NCBI GenBank assembly: GCA_029240245.1
Contig: JARBTJ010000028.1
Span: 1-42,920, forward strand
Reading direction: 5' to 3'
DNA from: Herbinix sp.
GTDB lineage: Bacteria; Bacillota; Clostridia; Lachnospirales; Lachnospiraceae
DNA length: 42,920 nucleotides
Position numbers and translations under genes: made by a program. Shown here in pieces: positions 26,066-33,716 of this stretch. The notes under the pieces are model-generated. The model worked only from the letters and a program-made list of their open reading frames with translations, was not told the origin of the DNA and made no database searches. Position 1 is the first letter of the stretch; the number at the start of each line of letters is the position of its first letter.

Positions 26066-26593
26066 TTAATATTCCGGCTCAATCAGTCCATAGGTGTTGC
26101 CTTTTCTCTTATAAACCACATTAACTTCATTCGTCTGTGAATTACGGAAAACATAAAAGTTATGTCCCAGAAGTTCCATCTGAACGCATGCTTCCTCTGC
26201 ATCCATCGGTTTAATTGCAAACCTCTTGGTTTTTACAATCTTAACCGAATCATCCTCATAATAATCATCATCCATAAACGCCTGATTAAAATTCGAAGCT
26301 GCTTGCTTATGGTCAATTAGTTTATTCTTGTACTTTCTTAATTGGCGCTCAATGATTTCTTCTACTAAATCAATGGATACATACATATCACTGCTTACTT
26401 GTTCCGCTCTTATAATATTACCTTTAACAGGAATGGTTACTTCGATTTTCTGTCTTTCTTTTTCCACGCTGAGAGTAACATGAATTTCAGTATCAGGAGT
26501 AAAGTATCTCTCTAGTTTTCCGATTTTTTCATATACTGCCGTCTTTAAGCCTTCCGTTACATCAATATTCTTACCGCTGATAATATAACGCAT
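26066..26593 (-). CDS. hpf: Long-form ribosome hibernation promoting factor
   Basis: Long HPF inactivates ribosomes in stationary phase by making 100S dimers. The start MRYIISGKNIDVTEGLKTAV at 26593 is used; a TTG three codons up sits on the ribosome site. The 175-residue protein has the N-terminal S30AE domain (1-100) with YVSIDLVEEIIERQLRKYK and a C-terminal dimerisation domain (about 120-175) with KRFAIKPMDAEEACVQMELLGH and FYVFRNSQTNEVNVVYKR. It has its own promoter and a strong terminator, so it is a single gene next to secA. Confidence 0.95.
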   Translation of the reverse strand: MRYIISGKNIDVTEGLKTAVYEKIGKLERYFTPDTEIHVTLSVEKERQKIEVTIPVKGNIIRAEQVSSDMYVSIDLVEEIIERQLRKYKNKLIDHKQAASNFNQAFMDDDYYEDDSVKIVKTKRFAIKPMDAEEACVQMELLGHNFYVFRNSQTNEVNVVYKRKGNTYGLIEPEY

Positions 26594-26647
26594 AATGCCC
26601 AACTCCTTTTTTACTTTCTTTCAGCATTTAACTTCTATGCTGATTTA

Positions 26648-26676
26648 ATTATACCATATGCATTAGGATGTGACAA
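26648..26676 (-). promoter_or_regulatory. Promoter of hpf
   Basis: On the minus strand TTGTCA (26671-26676) and TATAAT (26648-26653) are 17 bp apart, about 55 nt before the ATG at 26593. No sigma-H or sigma-B type motif was seen. Confidence 0.7.
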
Positions 26677-26963
26677 GCCACATTAATTATGATTGGAAAC
26701 TATATGTAATATATTGAGTTATTTCGTTACTATTCTATCAGAATAATACATATGATTACATCCCTTCCAGTTATATGTACTTTTTTCGTCAATTTACTAT
26801 AAGTTTTTACAAATTCAAATCACTTCCTATATATTTTCCGACAATTCATATGTCAAGCAATTAATTCGAATAATCCAAATGAATTAGTAGATTTATCATA
26901 ATTTACAAAACGCATTTTCGATATTGACATGAAAAGCGACGTGCGACACGAGTAGTTGATTTG

Positions 26964-27034
26964 TGTGGATAATGTGGATAAACACGTGTATAACTTTATT
27001 TTATGACGATTTCTTAATTTCAGCCTGTGGATAA
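26964..27034. promoter_or_regulatory. Cluster of three perfect DnaA boxes
   Basis: TGTGGATAA, the complement of the consensus DnaA box TTATCCACA, occurs at 26964-26972, directly again at 26973-26981, and at 27026-27034. All three face the same way. A looser box, CGTGTATAA, lies between them. The region is AT-rich and lacks genes. Confidence 0.7.
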
Positions 27035-27346
27035 CTTTTTGATAGTTTTGTATAATGATTAGTATAATCCCCATTATTTACCATCCTAAAGCAGTTTTTT
27101 GTGCATTTTGTACAGGACTTACTTTGTCAATAGGTAATTAATATAATTTTTTAATATGACTATTTCGGTAATTAAAATCACAAATTTGCGCAATTTTCTA
27201 ATTATTATGAAATATATCATATTATTTTAAAATGAACTTTATGCTACATATTCCAAAACAAATCTGTATATATTGAGTGTTGTTTATTTTTGATATTACG
27301 CTGGTTAAATCGCTGATACTGTAACCTTGTCAAAAGGTGATAATAC

Positions 27347-27400
27347 AATAGACTATAACAGCATCCATCCGAATGGATTTAGACACTGTTATAGTCTATT
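27347..27400. repeat. Perfect inverted repeat after the PilZ gene
   Basis: AATAGACTATAACAG (27347-27361) and its exact complement (27386-27400) form a 15-bp stem. The 24-nt loop contains a smaller hairpin, ATCCATtcgGATGG-like. It lies 12 nt after the PilZ stop on the minus strand. No proper T tract follows on either side, so a terminator is possible but not clear. Confidence 0.6.
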
Positions 27401-27412
27401 AGAATTTGAGTA

Positions 27413-27781
27413 TTAAATTGCTTTCATCAACATCTTTTCATATTTATCAACCTTGTCGGCAAGAAATTTAGCCAGTCCGACAAACTCTGCTCCATAAACC
27501 CAGCAATTGTCTTCCATGATATCCGACCTTACAATACGAATCACAACACGAAAGAAATCAGTATCCCCCAATTGTATCGTTCCACGAAAATAATAACCGA
27601 CCGGAAGATTCGCTTCACTAATAAAACCCATGCCATTTTTCGAGATATCAAACACGGTTATAGAAGCACCGATATTTTTAATCACTACATGATCCTGCTT
27701 GAACACCTCATCCACTGCTAAGCTTAATTCAATCGGTAATCTTCTGTATTTTCTTCTATCTCTAATCTCATTATTCTGCAT
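27413..27781 (-). CDS. PilZ domain protein, putative cyclic-di-GMP receptor
   Basis: The 122-residue protein is a stand-alone PilZ domain. The nucleotide-binding arginine motif is RRKYRRLPIEL (9-19) and the second motif is DISKNGMGFIS (46-56), matching RxxxR and D/NxSxxG. Such proteins sense cyclic di-GMP and usually adjust motility or surface structures. The motility genes elsewhere in the window fit that role, but no target is known. An AAGGAG site precedes the ATG and a promoter is seen at 27832-27860. Confidence 0.88.
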   Translation of the reverse strand: MQNNEIRDRRKYRRLPIELSLAVDEVFKQDHVVIKNIGASITVFDISKNGMGFISEANLPVGYYFRGTIQLGDTDFFRVVIRIVRSDIMEDNCWVYGAEFVGLAKFLADKVDKYEKMLMKAI

Positions 27782-27831
27782 AACCGCACTCCTTTGAAGT
27801 TTGTATTTGCAAAGAATAGTATACTATCTTA

Positions 27832-27860
27832 ATACTACCATACATATAAAACTTTTCCAA
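27832..27860 (-). promoter_or_regulatory. Candidate promoter of the PilZ gene
   Basis: On the minus strand TTGGAA (27855-27860) and TAGTAT (27832-27837) are 17 bp apart, about 50 nt before the start codon. Confidence 0.5.
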
Positions 27861-27869
27861 CTTTATTCT

Positions 27870-27910
27870 AAAAAAATCACTGCTTTGTGATAATTCTCTT
27901 AAGCAGTGAT
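27870..27910 (-). terminator. Terminator after the NlpC/P60 gene
   Basis: On the minus strand ATCACTGCTT (27910-27901) pairs with AAGCAGTGAT (27885-27876), followed by TTTTTT. It lies about 10 nt after the stop codon. Confidence 0.88.
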
Positions 27911-27919
27911 TTAGAATGT

Positions 27920-29167
27920 TTAATCTACAATTCTCCGAATTCTGTAAATAGCACGATAATTATATTTTGATACAATGATACCCTGCCGTGAGTTGGCTGC
28001 GTGAACTATTTTATCATTTCCGATATACATTGCCACATGATTGACAGTTCCGCTGCTATCGGTAAAGAAAATCAGATCTCCGGGTTGCCTGTCACTAATA
28101 TCTACTTTCCTTCCTGCATATTTTGCCTGGTCTCTGGAGACTCTCGGGATCGTATAACCAAAGTCTTCATAAATGGACTGAACAAAACCGGAACAATCCG
28201 CTCCGTTCGTAAGACTGGTTCCTCCCCATACGTATGGGTTACCCACGAATTTCAATGCATATGCTATGATTTCTTTTTGAAGAGAAGATACATTTCCGGA
28301 AGAGCCCGAAGAATTCGAAGGCTTCTCTTCTTGTTCTTCTTCCTTTTCCTCATTACGAGCAGCTTCCTCGGCAGCTCTTCTTTCTTCCTCTGCCTTTCTT
28401 GCTTTTTCCTCCGCTAATTGACGCCTGCGTTCCTCTTCAGCTTCTTCGGCCTTTTTCTGTGCTTCCTCTTGTTCCCTCTTAATACGGTTTTCTTCTTCAA
28501 TGGAAATTGCATATTTAAACTCAACGTCAAGGGATACATAATCCTTATGTACAAAACCTGTTAAATCTTTTCCGGTATCATCATCCGTACCATAAAGTAT
28601 TTCAACCCACTCGTCGTATTCTTTTACTACAACGTAGGTTTCACCTTCCGGTATCAGTTCAAGTATTTTTGACTCAGTACTTTGTTCCCGTCTGACCTTT
28701 AGGGTCGGGGTAGTTACGGTAGCATATTTATCGGCATATTTATCGACCATGGTTTCCGCTTCGCTGCCGATTGCCAGGTAATTAGCAGCTATGTATCCTG
28801 TCACGTCACCGGATTTAATTTTAACCCAGTCTCCATCTAAATACTCTAAAATTTCAGTAAAACAACCACGGTACAACTTACCTACGACTTCATGATCCGT
28901 GGAGGGACCACTTCTGATATTCACATAATTTTCAGCTTTAGAGGCTGCCAAGTTGGCATAGGGTGAAATAATTTCAGAGATCGATAAAATCCTTGCGGAA
29001 TTATCGTCATCCGAACTATTGCTTCCCTTTGCCAGAAAATTATCAATTGTATAGGAAATGCCAGCTACGCCATTCTCTTGTGCATGAGCAGTCATTGAAA
29101 AAACAGATACAAACAATGCTGCAGACGCAAATACCACAGCCGTCTTAATTGTCTTACCTTTTCTCAC
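27920..29167 (-). CDS. Secreted SH3-NlpC/P60 peptidoglycan endopeptidase
   Basis: The 415-residue protein is a secreted cell-wall hydrolase. It has a signal peptide (residues 1-29, ending TAHA), two bacterial SH3 domains (about 60-120, YVNIRSGPSTDHEVVGKLYRG; and about 145-215, LKVRREQSTESKILELIPEG), a long Glu/Lys/Arg-rich coiled coil (about 220-285), a Ser-rich linker, and a C-terminal NlpC/P60 domain (about 300-415). The catalytic Cys is in GADCSGFVQSIY, the His in NHVAMYIG, and a third polar His in IVHAAN. It probably cleaves stem peptides at the D-Glu-diaminopimelate bond. It has a consensus promoter and a leader of about 210 nt. Confidence 0.93.
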   Translation of the reverse strand: MRKGKTIKTAVVFASAALFVSVFSMTAHAQENGVAGISYTIDNFLAKGSNSSDDDNSARILSISEIISPYANLAASKAENYVNIRSGPSTDHEVVGKLYRGCFTEILEYLDGDWVKIKSGDVTGYIAANYLAIGSEAETMVDKYADKYATVTTPTLKVRREQSTESKILELIPEGETYVVVKEYDEWVEILYGTDDDTGKDLTGFVHKDYVSLDVEFKYAISIEEENRIKREQEEAQKKAEEAEEERRRQLAEEKARKAEEERRAAEEAARNEEKEEEQEEKPSNSSGSSGNVSSLQKEIIAYALKFVGNPYVWGGTSLTNGADCSGFVQSIYEDFGYTIPRVSRDQAKYAGRKVDISDRQPGDLIFFTDSSGTVNHVAMYIGNDKIVHAANSRQGIIVSKYNYRAIYRIRRIVD

Positions 29168-29380
29168 GTACCTTACCTCCTAAGTACTTAAGGTAACCTC
29201 AATGCTTCATGATACTAGGTTACTCTTTATAAACCGGAATGCTCTTATCCGGAATCCATAGTTCCATATCGGATTGTCCTGTAATTTCGGTCTACTCATA
29301 TGATCAGGCATATTGTAAACTCTCGATATTGTTAAGGTTATTTCTTTCTGTAACAAATATTACGAAATTGTTAAATAATA
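29168..29380 (-). promoter_or_regulatory. Long leader of the NlpC/P60 gene with candidate alternative hairpins
   Basis: Transcription from the promoter at 29388-29416 gives about 210 nt before the ATG. On the minus strand GTAACCT (29223-29217) can pair with AGGTTAC (29199-29193), or the latter region's ACCTTA can pair with TAAGGT close to the AGGAGG ribosome site. The two foldings exclude each other. No known riboswitch class fits; this is a by-eye inference. Confidence 0.35.
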
Positions 29381-29387
29381 TGTGGTA

Positions 29388-29416
29388 ATTATAACAAAAT
29401 AGTCACTTTATGTCAA
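29388..29416 (-). promoter_or_regulatory. Consensus promoter of the NlpC/P60 gene
   Basis: On the minus strand TTGACA (29411-29416) is 17 bp from TATAAT (29388-29393), a full match to the housekeeping sigma consensus. It is directly downstream of the trxB terminator. Confidence 0.85.
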
Positions 29417-29418
29417 CG

Positions 29419-29474
29419 AAAAAAAGGAGGAAAAAACCCTTGCTATTCGAAGCAATTCTGGGTTTTATCCTCCT
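29419..29474 (-). terminator. Strong terminator after trxB
   Basis: On the minus strand AGGAGGATAAAACCC (29474-29460) pairs with GGGTTTTTTCCTCCT (29439-29425) around an inner TTGCT/AGCAA hairpin, followed by TTTTTT. Confidence 0.85.
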
Positions 29475-29503
29475 ACTGTGTCAATATAGGAAATATTTAT
29501 TAC

Positions 29504-30421
29504 TTATAAATCGTTTAAATATTTTTCTACTGCTGTAATTGCATTAGCACCATCCGAGGCTGCTGTTATTATCTGGCGTAAATCTTTGGTTCTGACGTCT
29601 CCTGCAGCAAAAACTCCAGGTACATTCGTCATACAATTCTCGCCGGCAATGATATAGCCGGCAGAATCTGTAGCTACTGCATTCTTATAGACTTCAGAGT
29701 TCGGTATATAACCAACGGCGATAAAAACGCCTGAAACTTCATAGGAGGCCTGCTCCTCCGTTTTCAGATTCTTTACCGATATAGCAGACACCGTATCGTC
29801 TCCGTTAATTTTTTCTACAACACTATCCCAGAGCACAGTAACATTTTCAAAGGAAAGGAGCCGGTTACTTAAACTTTTTGAAGAACGGAACTGATCTCTT
29901 CTATGAACAACATAAACCTGTTTACAAATTCTAGCCAAAAATATTGCATCTTCTACCGCTACATCTCCGCCACCCACGACTGCTACAGATTTATTCTTAA
30001 AAAATGCACCGTCACAGGTTGCACAATAGGAAACTCCCATACCGGAATACTTTTCTTCTCCTTCCACACCCAGATGACGGGGTACTCCACCGCTCGCAAT
30101 CACGACAGCTTTTGTCTTATACTCCGTCCCATTATCCAGAGTAATTACCTTAATAGCACCATCTATATCAAATTTTACAACTTCCCCGGTAACAAACTCC
30201 GTACTTAATTTATCGGCATGCTCCCTGAATTTAATACTTAAATCAAAGCCACTGATTCCAGGCGTTCCTGGATAATTATCTACTTCGTAGGTATTAATAA
30301 TCTGTCCTCCGCTTAGGGCAGCCTTCTCGATAACAACCATATTAAGCTCAGCTCTCTTAGCATAAATAGCTGCTGCCAAACCCGCCGGACCAGAGCCTAC
30401 AATGATAACATCATAAATCAT
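29504..30421 (-). CDS. trxB: Thioredoxin reductase
   Basis: TrxB moves electrons from NADPH via FAD and a redox disulfide to thioredoxin. The 305-residue protein has the FAD loop GSGPAGLAAAIYA (9-21), the redox-active CATCDG near 133-138, the NADPH loop VGGGDVAVEDAIFL near 148-161, and the C-terminal FAD motif GVFAAGDVRTKDLRQIITAASDGA. Length is as expected. GGAGGGATGAG precedes the ATG. No thioredoxin gene is adjacent, so it appears to be a single-gene unit. Confidence 0.95.
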   Translation of the reverse strand: MIYDVIIVGSGPAGLAAAIYAKRAELNMVVIEKAALSGGQIINTYEVDNYPGTPGISGFDLSIKFREHADKLSTEFVTGEVVKFDIDGAIKVITLDNGTEYKTKAVVIASGGVPRHLGVEGEEKYSGMGVSYCATCDGAFFKNKSVAVVGGGDVAVEDAIFLARICKQVYVVHRRDQFRSSKSLSNRLLSFENVTVLWDSVVEKINGDDTVSAISVKNLKTEEQASYEVSGVFIAVGYIPNSEVYKNAVATDSAGYIIAGENCMTNVPGVFAAGDVRTKDLRQIITAASDGANAITAVEKYLNDL

Positions 30422-30692
30422 ATCTCATCCCTCCTGATATATGTTAATTAACACAATGAATATATAAATTTAATACACACTAAATTAAGTATTACCGTAA
30501 TATACTATAAAATGTACTATAATTCAAATATATGCTTGCTCTTACCCGAATCAAATCCTAATTACTCGCATTATTAATATGAACGTATAGATACCTATAT
30601 ACCATTTTATGATATGATTTGATTGAAATCATAAATTTCTATCAATTATTTAATACAGAAATCGCTTAACCACCTATCGAAAGGCGTATTCT

Positions 30693-30868
30693 ATGGATAT
30701 TACAGGATTACCTTCATTAACCTTTCGGCCAGTTGACAGTATCACTGTAGGAACCAAAGTTCTCTCCATAAATTTGGATACAATTGATCATTCACGCCAG
30801 AATAAGATTAAATGATGGAGCCGTCTGTACAAACAACTTTAGGGTAAAATATTGTCCTGAGAGTCTGA
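30693..30868 (+). pseudogene. Decayed YjfB-like putative motility protein gene
   Basis: The frame starts MDITGLPSLT after a GAAAGG site and contains VGTKVLSINLDT, like the conserved core of YjfB-type proteins (MDI..LS, VG..VLS..LDT). It stops at 30815. A -1 shift within ATTAAATGATG lets it continue MMEPSVQTTLG, stop (30845-30847), then NIVLRV, stop at 30868. This is the usual tail of the family (MME.SV.P.LG.NID). Thus one base has apparently been lost and one in-frame stop gained. Assignment of the family is from memory of its short consensus. Confidence 0.6.
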
Positions 30869-30893
30869 TGATCTGCATCCCGTAATTTTATGA

Positions 30894-31487
30894 TTAAGAT
30901 ATAATATCTATTTTTCGTACCAGTGCATGAATCCATTCTGCTTCCCGGTCCGGATATATCACGTCGTATTTTTTTATCTCTATTAGCTCCAGGTTTTCGA
31001 ATTTTCCGATCAATTCTTTTAACGACCTATTCCGATAATCTGTAAAATAGCGGCCATCCCTTTCGCCTTCAAAATCACCGTAATAGAATGACATAAACAG
31101 AACACCGTCTTTCTTCATGCTGTTTATGATCTTGTACATGATATCTTCCATCTCACTACTGGCCGCATGTAATAAGGAAGCACAAGCCCAGATACCGTCG
31201 AACACCTCATCGAAATCAATTTCGGCAAATGAAAGGTTTAGAACCTCCTGACCTATATGTATGCTTGCTAAGCTGCACATTTCTTCCGATGCGTCCATAG
31301 CCGTAACAAAAAAGCCCTGGGATATAAAATAAGCACTATCCCTGCCCGATCCACAGCCAAGATCCAGTATGCTTGCTCCTTCCGGCAGTAACTGAATAAA
31401 TCTATCCCAGTTTTCCTTAAGGTCCAGATTCACCGTCAATTCAAAATACTTTATCGCATTCTGATTATAATACTCTATCGAGTCCAA
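30894..31487 (-). CDS. Class I SAM-dependent methyltransferase
   Basis: The 197-residue protein has the SAM-binding motif I ILDLGCGSGRDSAYF (about 40-54), an acidic end of strand 2 (VTAMDASEEM), motif II FDGIWACASLLHA (about 95-107) and FMSFYYGD. It resembles small-molecule methyltransferases of the Methyltransf_25/TehB type; the substrate is unknown. A TTG start at 31487 follows GGGAGG at 10 nt; the frame is open further up but enters the promoter. It is divergent from the thioesterase gene. Confidence 0.82.
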   Translation of the reverse strand: MDSIEYYNQNAIKYFELTVNLDLKENWDRFIQLLPEGASILDLGCGSGRDSAYFISQGFFVTAMDASEEMCSLASIHIGQEVLNLSFAEIDFDEVFDGIWACASLLHAASSEMEDIMYKIINSMKKDGVLFMSFYYGDFEGERDGRYFTDYRNRSLKELIGKFENLELIEIKKYDVIYPDREAEWIHALVRKIDIIS

Positions 31488-31550
31488 TGAAATATATCCT
31501 CCCTTCCATACAAACAAACAAGGTTGAATTTGCTTGTAATGAACATGCTT

Positions 31551-31579
31551 ATTATAACAAATAAGTAATATCAAGTCAA
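31551..31579 (-). promoter_or_regulatory. Promoter of the methyltransferase gene
   Basis: On the minus strand TTGACT (31574-31579) is 17 bp from TATAAT (31551-31556). Its -35 box is separated by one base from the -35 box of the divergent promoter at 31581-31609. Confidence 0.7.
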
Positions 31580-31580
31580 A

Positions 31581-31609
31581 TTGACGTTTTAGAGATTTCA
31601 CTATACAAT
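31581..31609 (+). promoter_or_regulatory. Promoter of the thioesterase-cvfB pair
   Basis: TTGACG (31581-31586) is 17 bp from TACAAT (31604-31609). The abutting divergent -35 boxes make an 11-nt palindrome, GTCAAATTGAC. Confidence 0.65.
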
Positions 31610-31682
31610 TTAAGTCGTATAGTGTTATAATATGATGATGTCATAGACTACCATTTTATTACAGAAAGGCTTGATAGCAAGC

Positions 31683-32387
31683 ATGTATACCTTTAAAAGC
31701 AGAATTAGGTACAGTGAATTAAATCATCGCAGACAAACATTAGATCCGTCTTCTATCATAAATTATTTTCAAGATTGCAGTACATTTCAATCAGAGGATA
31801 TGAATTTAGGGTTATCCTATCTGCAAGAAAAAAACAGAATATGGTTGCTTAACAGCTGGCAACTTGAGATAAAACAGCCGGCAAAGCTAGGTGATGCTAT
31901 TACTGTGGGAACCTGGGCATACGATTTTAAAGGTTTTTACGGATACCGAAATTTCGTAATGAAGGATGAAAACGATGAAATTCTTTCTGCAGCCAATTCC
32001 ATCTGGGTTTATATTGATGCAACCACTGGCCGCCCCCTCCGAATTCCGGAACGCACCGGTTATGAGCAGGAGCCGGCATTTCCAATGAACTACGCGCAGC
32101 GCAAAATAGAGATGCCCGATGATATGACCGATTACCCAACTTTTTCGATTATAAAATCTAATATCGATTCGTATAATCACGTGAACAATGGGCAATACAT
32201 TAAAATGGCTGAGGAATTTCTTCCCGATGATGTGAAAATATCCGGAATGCGGGTAGAATACAGGAAACAAGCAGTATTGGGTGATATCATCGTGCCTAAG
32301 GTACATCATAAAGACGGCTGTTATACCGTAGTCTTATCTGATACCGGAGAAAAACCCTATGCTGTAATTGAATTTCAAATAAAATAA
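31683..32387 (+). CDS. Acyl-ACP thioesterase
   Basis: The 234-residue protein has the double hot-dog fold signs of the FatA/FatB-like bacterial family. The start MYTFKSRIRYSELNHRRQ is used; a TTG four codons up lies too close to the AGAAAGG site. NSWQLEIKQPAKLGDAITVGTWA lies in the first half, and the catalytic pair appears as DSYNHVNNGQY (about 160-170, N and H), with a downstream EYRKQAVLGD. It would release fatty acids from acyl-ACP. cvfB follows after 32 nt on the same strand. Confidence 0.9.
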   Translation: MYTFKSRIRYSELNHRRQTLDPSSIINYFQDCSTFQSEDMNLGLSYLQEKNRIWLLNSWQLEIKQPAKLGDAITVGTWAYDFKGFYGYRNFVMKDENDEILSAANSIWVYIDATTGRPLRIPERTGYEQEPAFPMNYAQRKIEMPDDMTDYPTFSIIKSNIDSYNHVNNGQYIKMAEEFLPDDVKISGMRVEYRKQAVLGDIIVPKVHHKDGCYTVVLSDTGEKPYAVIEFQIK

Positions 32388-32419
32388 GTGAATTTAACTA
32401 TTTTAGAAAGGACCTTACC

Positions 32420-33256
32420 ATGATAGAATTAGGAAAATACCAGAATCTTGAGGTTTTAAAGAAGACCGATTTCGGATTATATCTGGGAGAATCGGGAACT
32501 GACGGAAAACATAAAATATTACTGCCCCAGAAGGAGGTACCGGAAGGGACCGTCATTGGCAATACTTTAAATGTTTTTATCTATAAAGATTCCGAAGACC
32601 GTGAGATAGCGACTACCGCAAAGGTACCGGTTACCATAGGCGAGCTTGCGGTACTTAGGGTGAAGGAGGTAAGCCCCATCGGAGCATTTTTAGATTGGGG
32701 TCTTGCCAAGGATTTATTGCTTCCCTATAAGGAACAGACGATTAAGGTCGAAGAGGAAAATCGTGTCCTCATTACCCTTTATGTGGATAAGAGTCACCGG
32801 CTTTGCGCTACCATGAAGGTTTATGATCTGTTATCTACCAATTCACCTTATAAAAAAGATGATACGGTCACCGGTATTATATATGAACAAATAGATGCAT
32901 TTGGTGTATTTGTTGCTGTAGATAATCAATATTCCGCTATGATTCCCAAAAACGAACTTTTTACCCCGGTAAAAATCGGAGATACCATACAAGCCAGGGT
33001 GATCAATGTACGCGAGGATGGTAAACTAACCTTAAGCTTAAGAGAAAAATCCTATGTTCAAATGGATTCCGATTCTGCAATGATTATGGATAAGCTAAAA
33101 GCAGCAGGCGGATTTTTGCCGTTCCACGACCAGACAGAGCCCGAACTAATTAAATCAGAATTTAACATTAGTAAAAATGCTTTTAAAAGAGCCATCGGAA
33201 GGTTATATAAGGCAGGTGCCATAACCATCACCGATGAAGGAATCCGGTCAGTTTAA
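32420..33256 (+). CDS. cvfB: S1 RNA-binding protein CvfB
   Basis: CvfB-type proteins carry several S1 folds and a C-terminal winged helix, and influence virulence factors and RNA processes in staphylococci. The 278-residue protein shows S1-like segments GKYQNLEVLKKTDFGLYLG (1-60), VLRVKEVSPIGAFLDWGLAKDLLLP (about 75-100) and VTGIIYEQIDAFGVFVAVDNQY (about 150-172), then a C-terminal KSEFNISKNAFKRAIGRLYKAG winged helix. AGAAAGGACC precedes the ATG. It is probably cotranscribed with the thioesterase; its role here is inferred from family. Confidence 0.9.
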   Translation: MIELGKYQNLEVLKKTDFGLYLGESGTDGKHKILLPQKEVPEGTVIGNTLNVFIYKDSEDREIATTAKVPVTIGELAVLRVKEVSPIGAFLDWGLAKDLLLPYKEQTIKVEEENRVLITLYVDKSHRLCATMKVYDLLSTNSPYKKDDTVTGIIYEQIDAFGVFVAVDNQYSAMIPKNELFTPVKIGDTIQARVINVREDGKLTLSLREKSYVQMDSDSAMIMDKLKAAGGFLPFHDQTEPELIKSEFNISKNAFKRAIGRLYKAGAITITDEGIRSV

Positions 33257-33281
33257 GCACCTGCCTGTATCAAATTCATAT

Positions 33282-33704
33282 TTATGGTTGTTTCTCGCCT
33301 GACTGGTCTAAGAAACGCATTTTAGGATTCTCTCGAGAATCCTTTTTTTTCTGAGGAGCATTATCTTTCTGATATAAATCACCAAAACCTTTTGCCAGTT
33401 TATCTTTGCATGCCTTACAAAAACGACCGGTTTTAATGGTAATACCACAACTTTCGCACTCTAGACCAATCATAGAATCCTCAGCAAAGGACAGTCTCTC
33501 CTCACGGATCCATTGTCTTATCTGGGACACCGACACCTCTAATTCCTCCGATACCTCCTGGATACCTACCCGAGGATGGTCATAAACATATTCCTTTACT
33601 TCTTCAAATTTTGTATCCAGTGCTTTTGAACAAGCAGGACATAGCGGCGGTCCCGATACATAATTAAATAATCTGCCACAACCTTTACAATTCCTAACAT
33701 CCAT
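33282..33704 (-). CDS. yvyF: Flagellar operon protein, YvyF type
   Basis: The 140-residue protein has an N-terminal knuckle CKGCGRLF and CPACSKALD (6-27), a helix-turn-helix-like middle (IQEVSEELEVSVSQIRQWIREERL, about 48-71) and a second pair CESCGITI and CKACKDKL. This matches the YvyF family, which lies in late flagellar operons in Firmicutes. It follows comFC by 12 nt, as in Bacillus, but the usual next genes flgM/flgN/flgK are absent. The 3' end contains a palindrome that may serve as terminator for the convergent cvfB. Confidence 0.88.
   Translation of the reverse strand: MDVRNCKGCGRLFNYVSGPPLCPACSKALDTKFEEVKEYVYDHPRVGIQEVSEELEVSVSQIRQWIREERLSFAEDSMIGLECESCGITIKTGRFCKACKDKLAKGFGDLYQKDNAPQKKKDSRENPKMRFLDQSGEKQP
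33324..33350 (+). terminator. Terminator for cvfB lying inside the end of yvyF
   Basis: On the plus strand AGGATTC pairs with GAATCCT around TCTCGA, followed by T8. It is about 70 nt after the cvfB stop but within the convergent yvyF coding sequence, encoding part of its C-terminal KKKDSRENPK tail. Confidence 0.7.
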
Positions 33705-33716
33705 TCGTATCTCCTC

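Larger units (their letters stand above)
26603..27412. other. Large AT-rich intergenic region without a supported gene
   Basis: This 810-bp gap between hpf and the PilZ gene holds the hpf promoter (26648-26676), three DnaA boxes (26964-27034) and a long perfect inverted repeat (27347-27400). No frame has a ribosome site and a coding look; a 73-codon minus-strand frame over the DnaA boxes seems to be chance. The rest is unstructured and very AT-rich. Confidence 0.6.

Noticed and set aside
26853..27074. 73-codon minus-strand open frame
   Set aside because: No ribosome site, no recognisable motif, AT-rich composition; the DnaA boxes lie within it.
26603..27412. Chromosomal origin of replication
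   Set aside because: Three DnaA boxes and high AT are suggestive, but dnaA, dnaN and other origin genes are absent; a titration or regulatory site is more modest.
29168..29416. Cyclic-di-AMP (ydaO-type) riboswitch ahead of the NlpC/P60 gene
   Set aside because: The gene type and leader length fit, but the conserved aptamer blocks could not be found in the leader on the minus strand.
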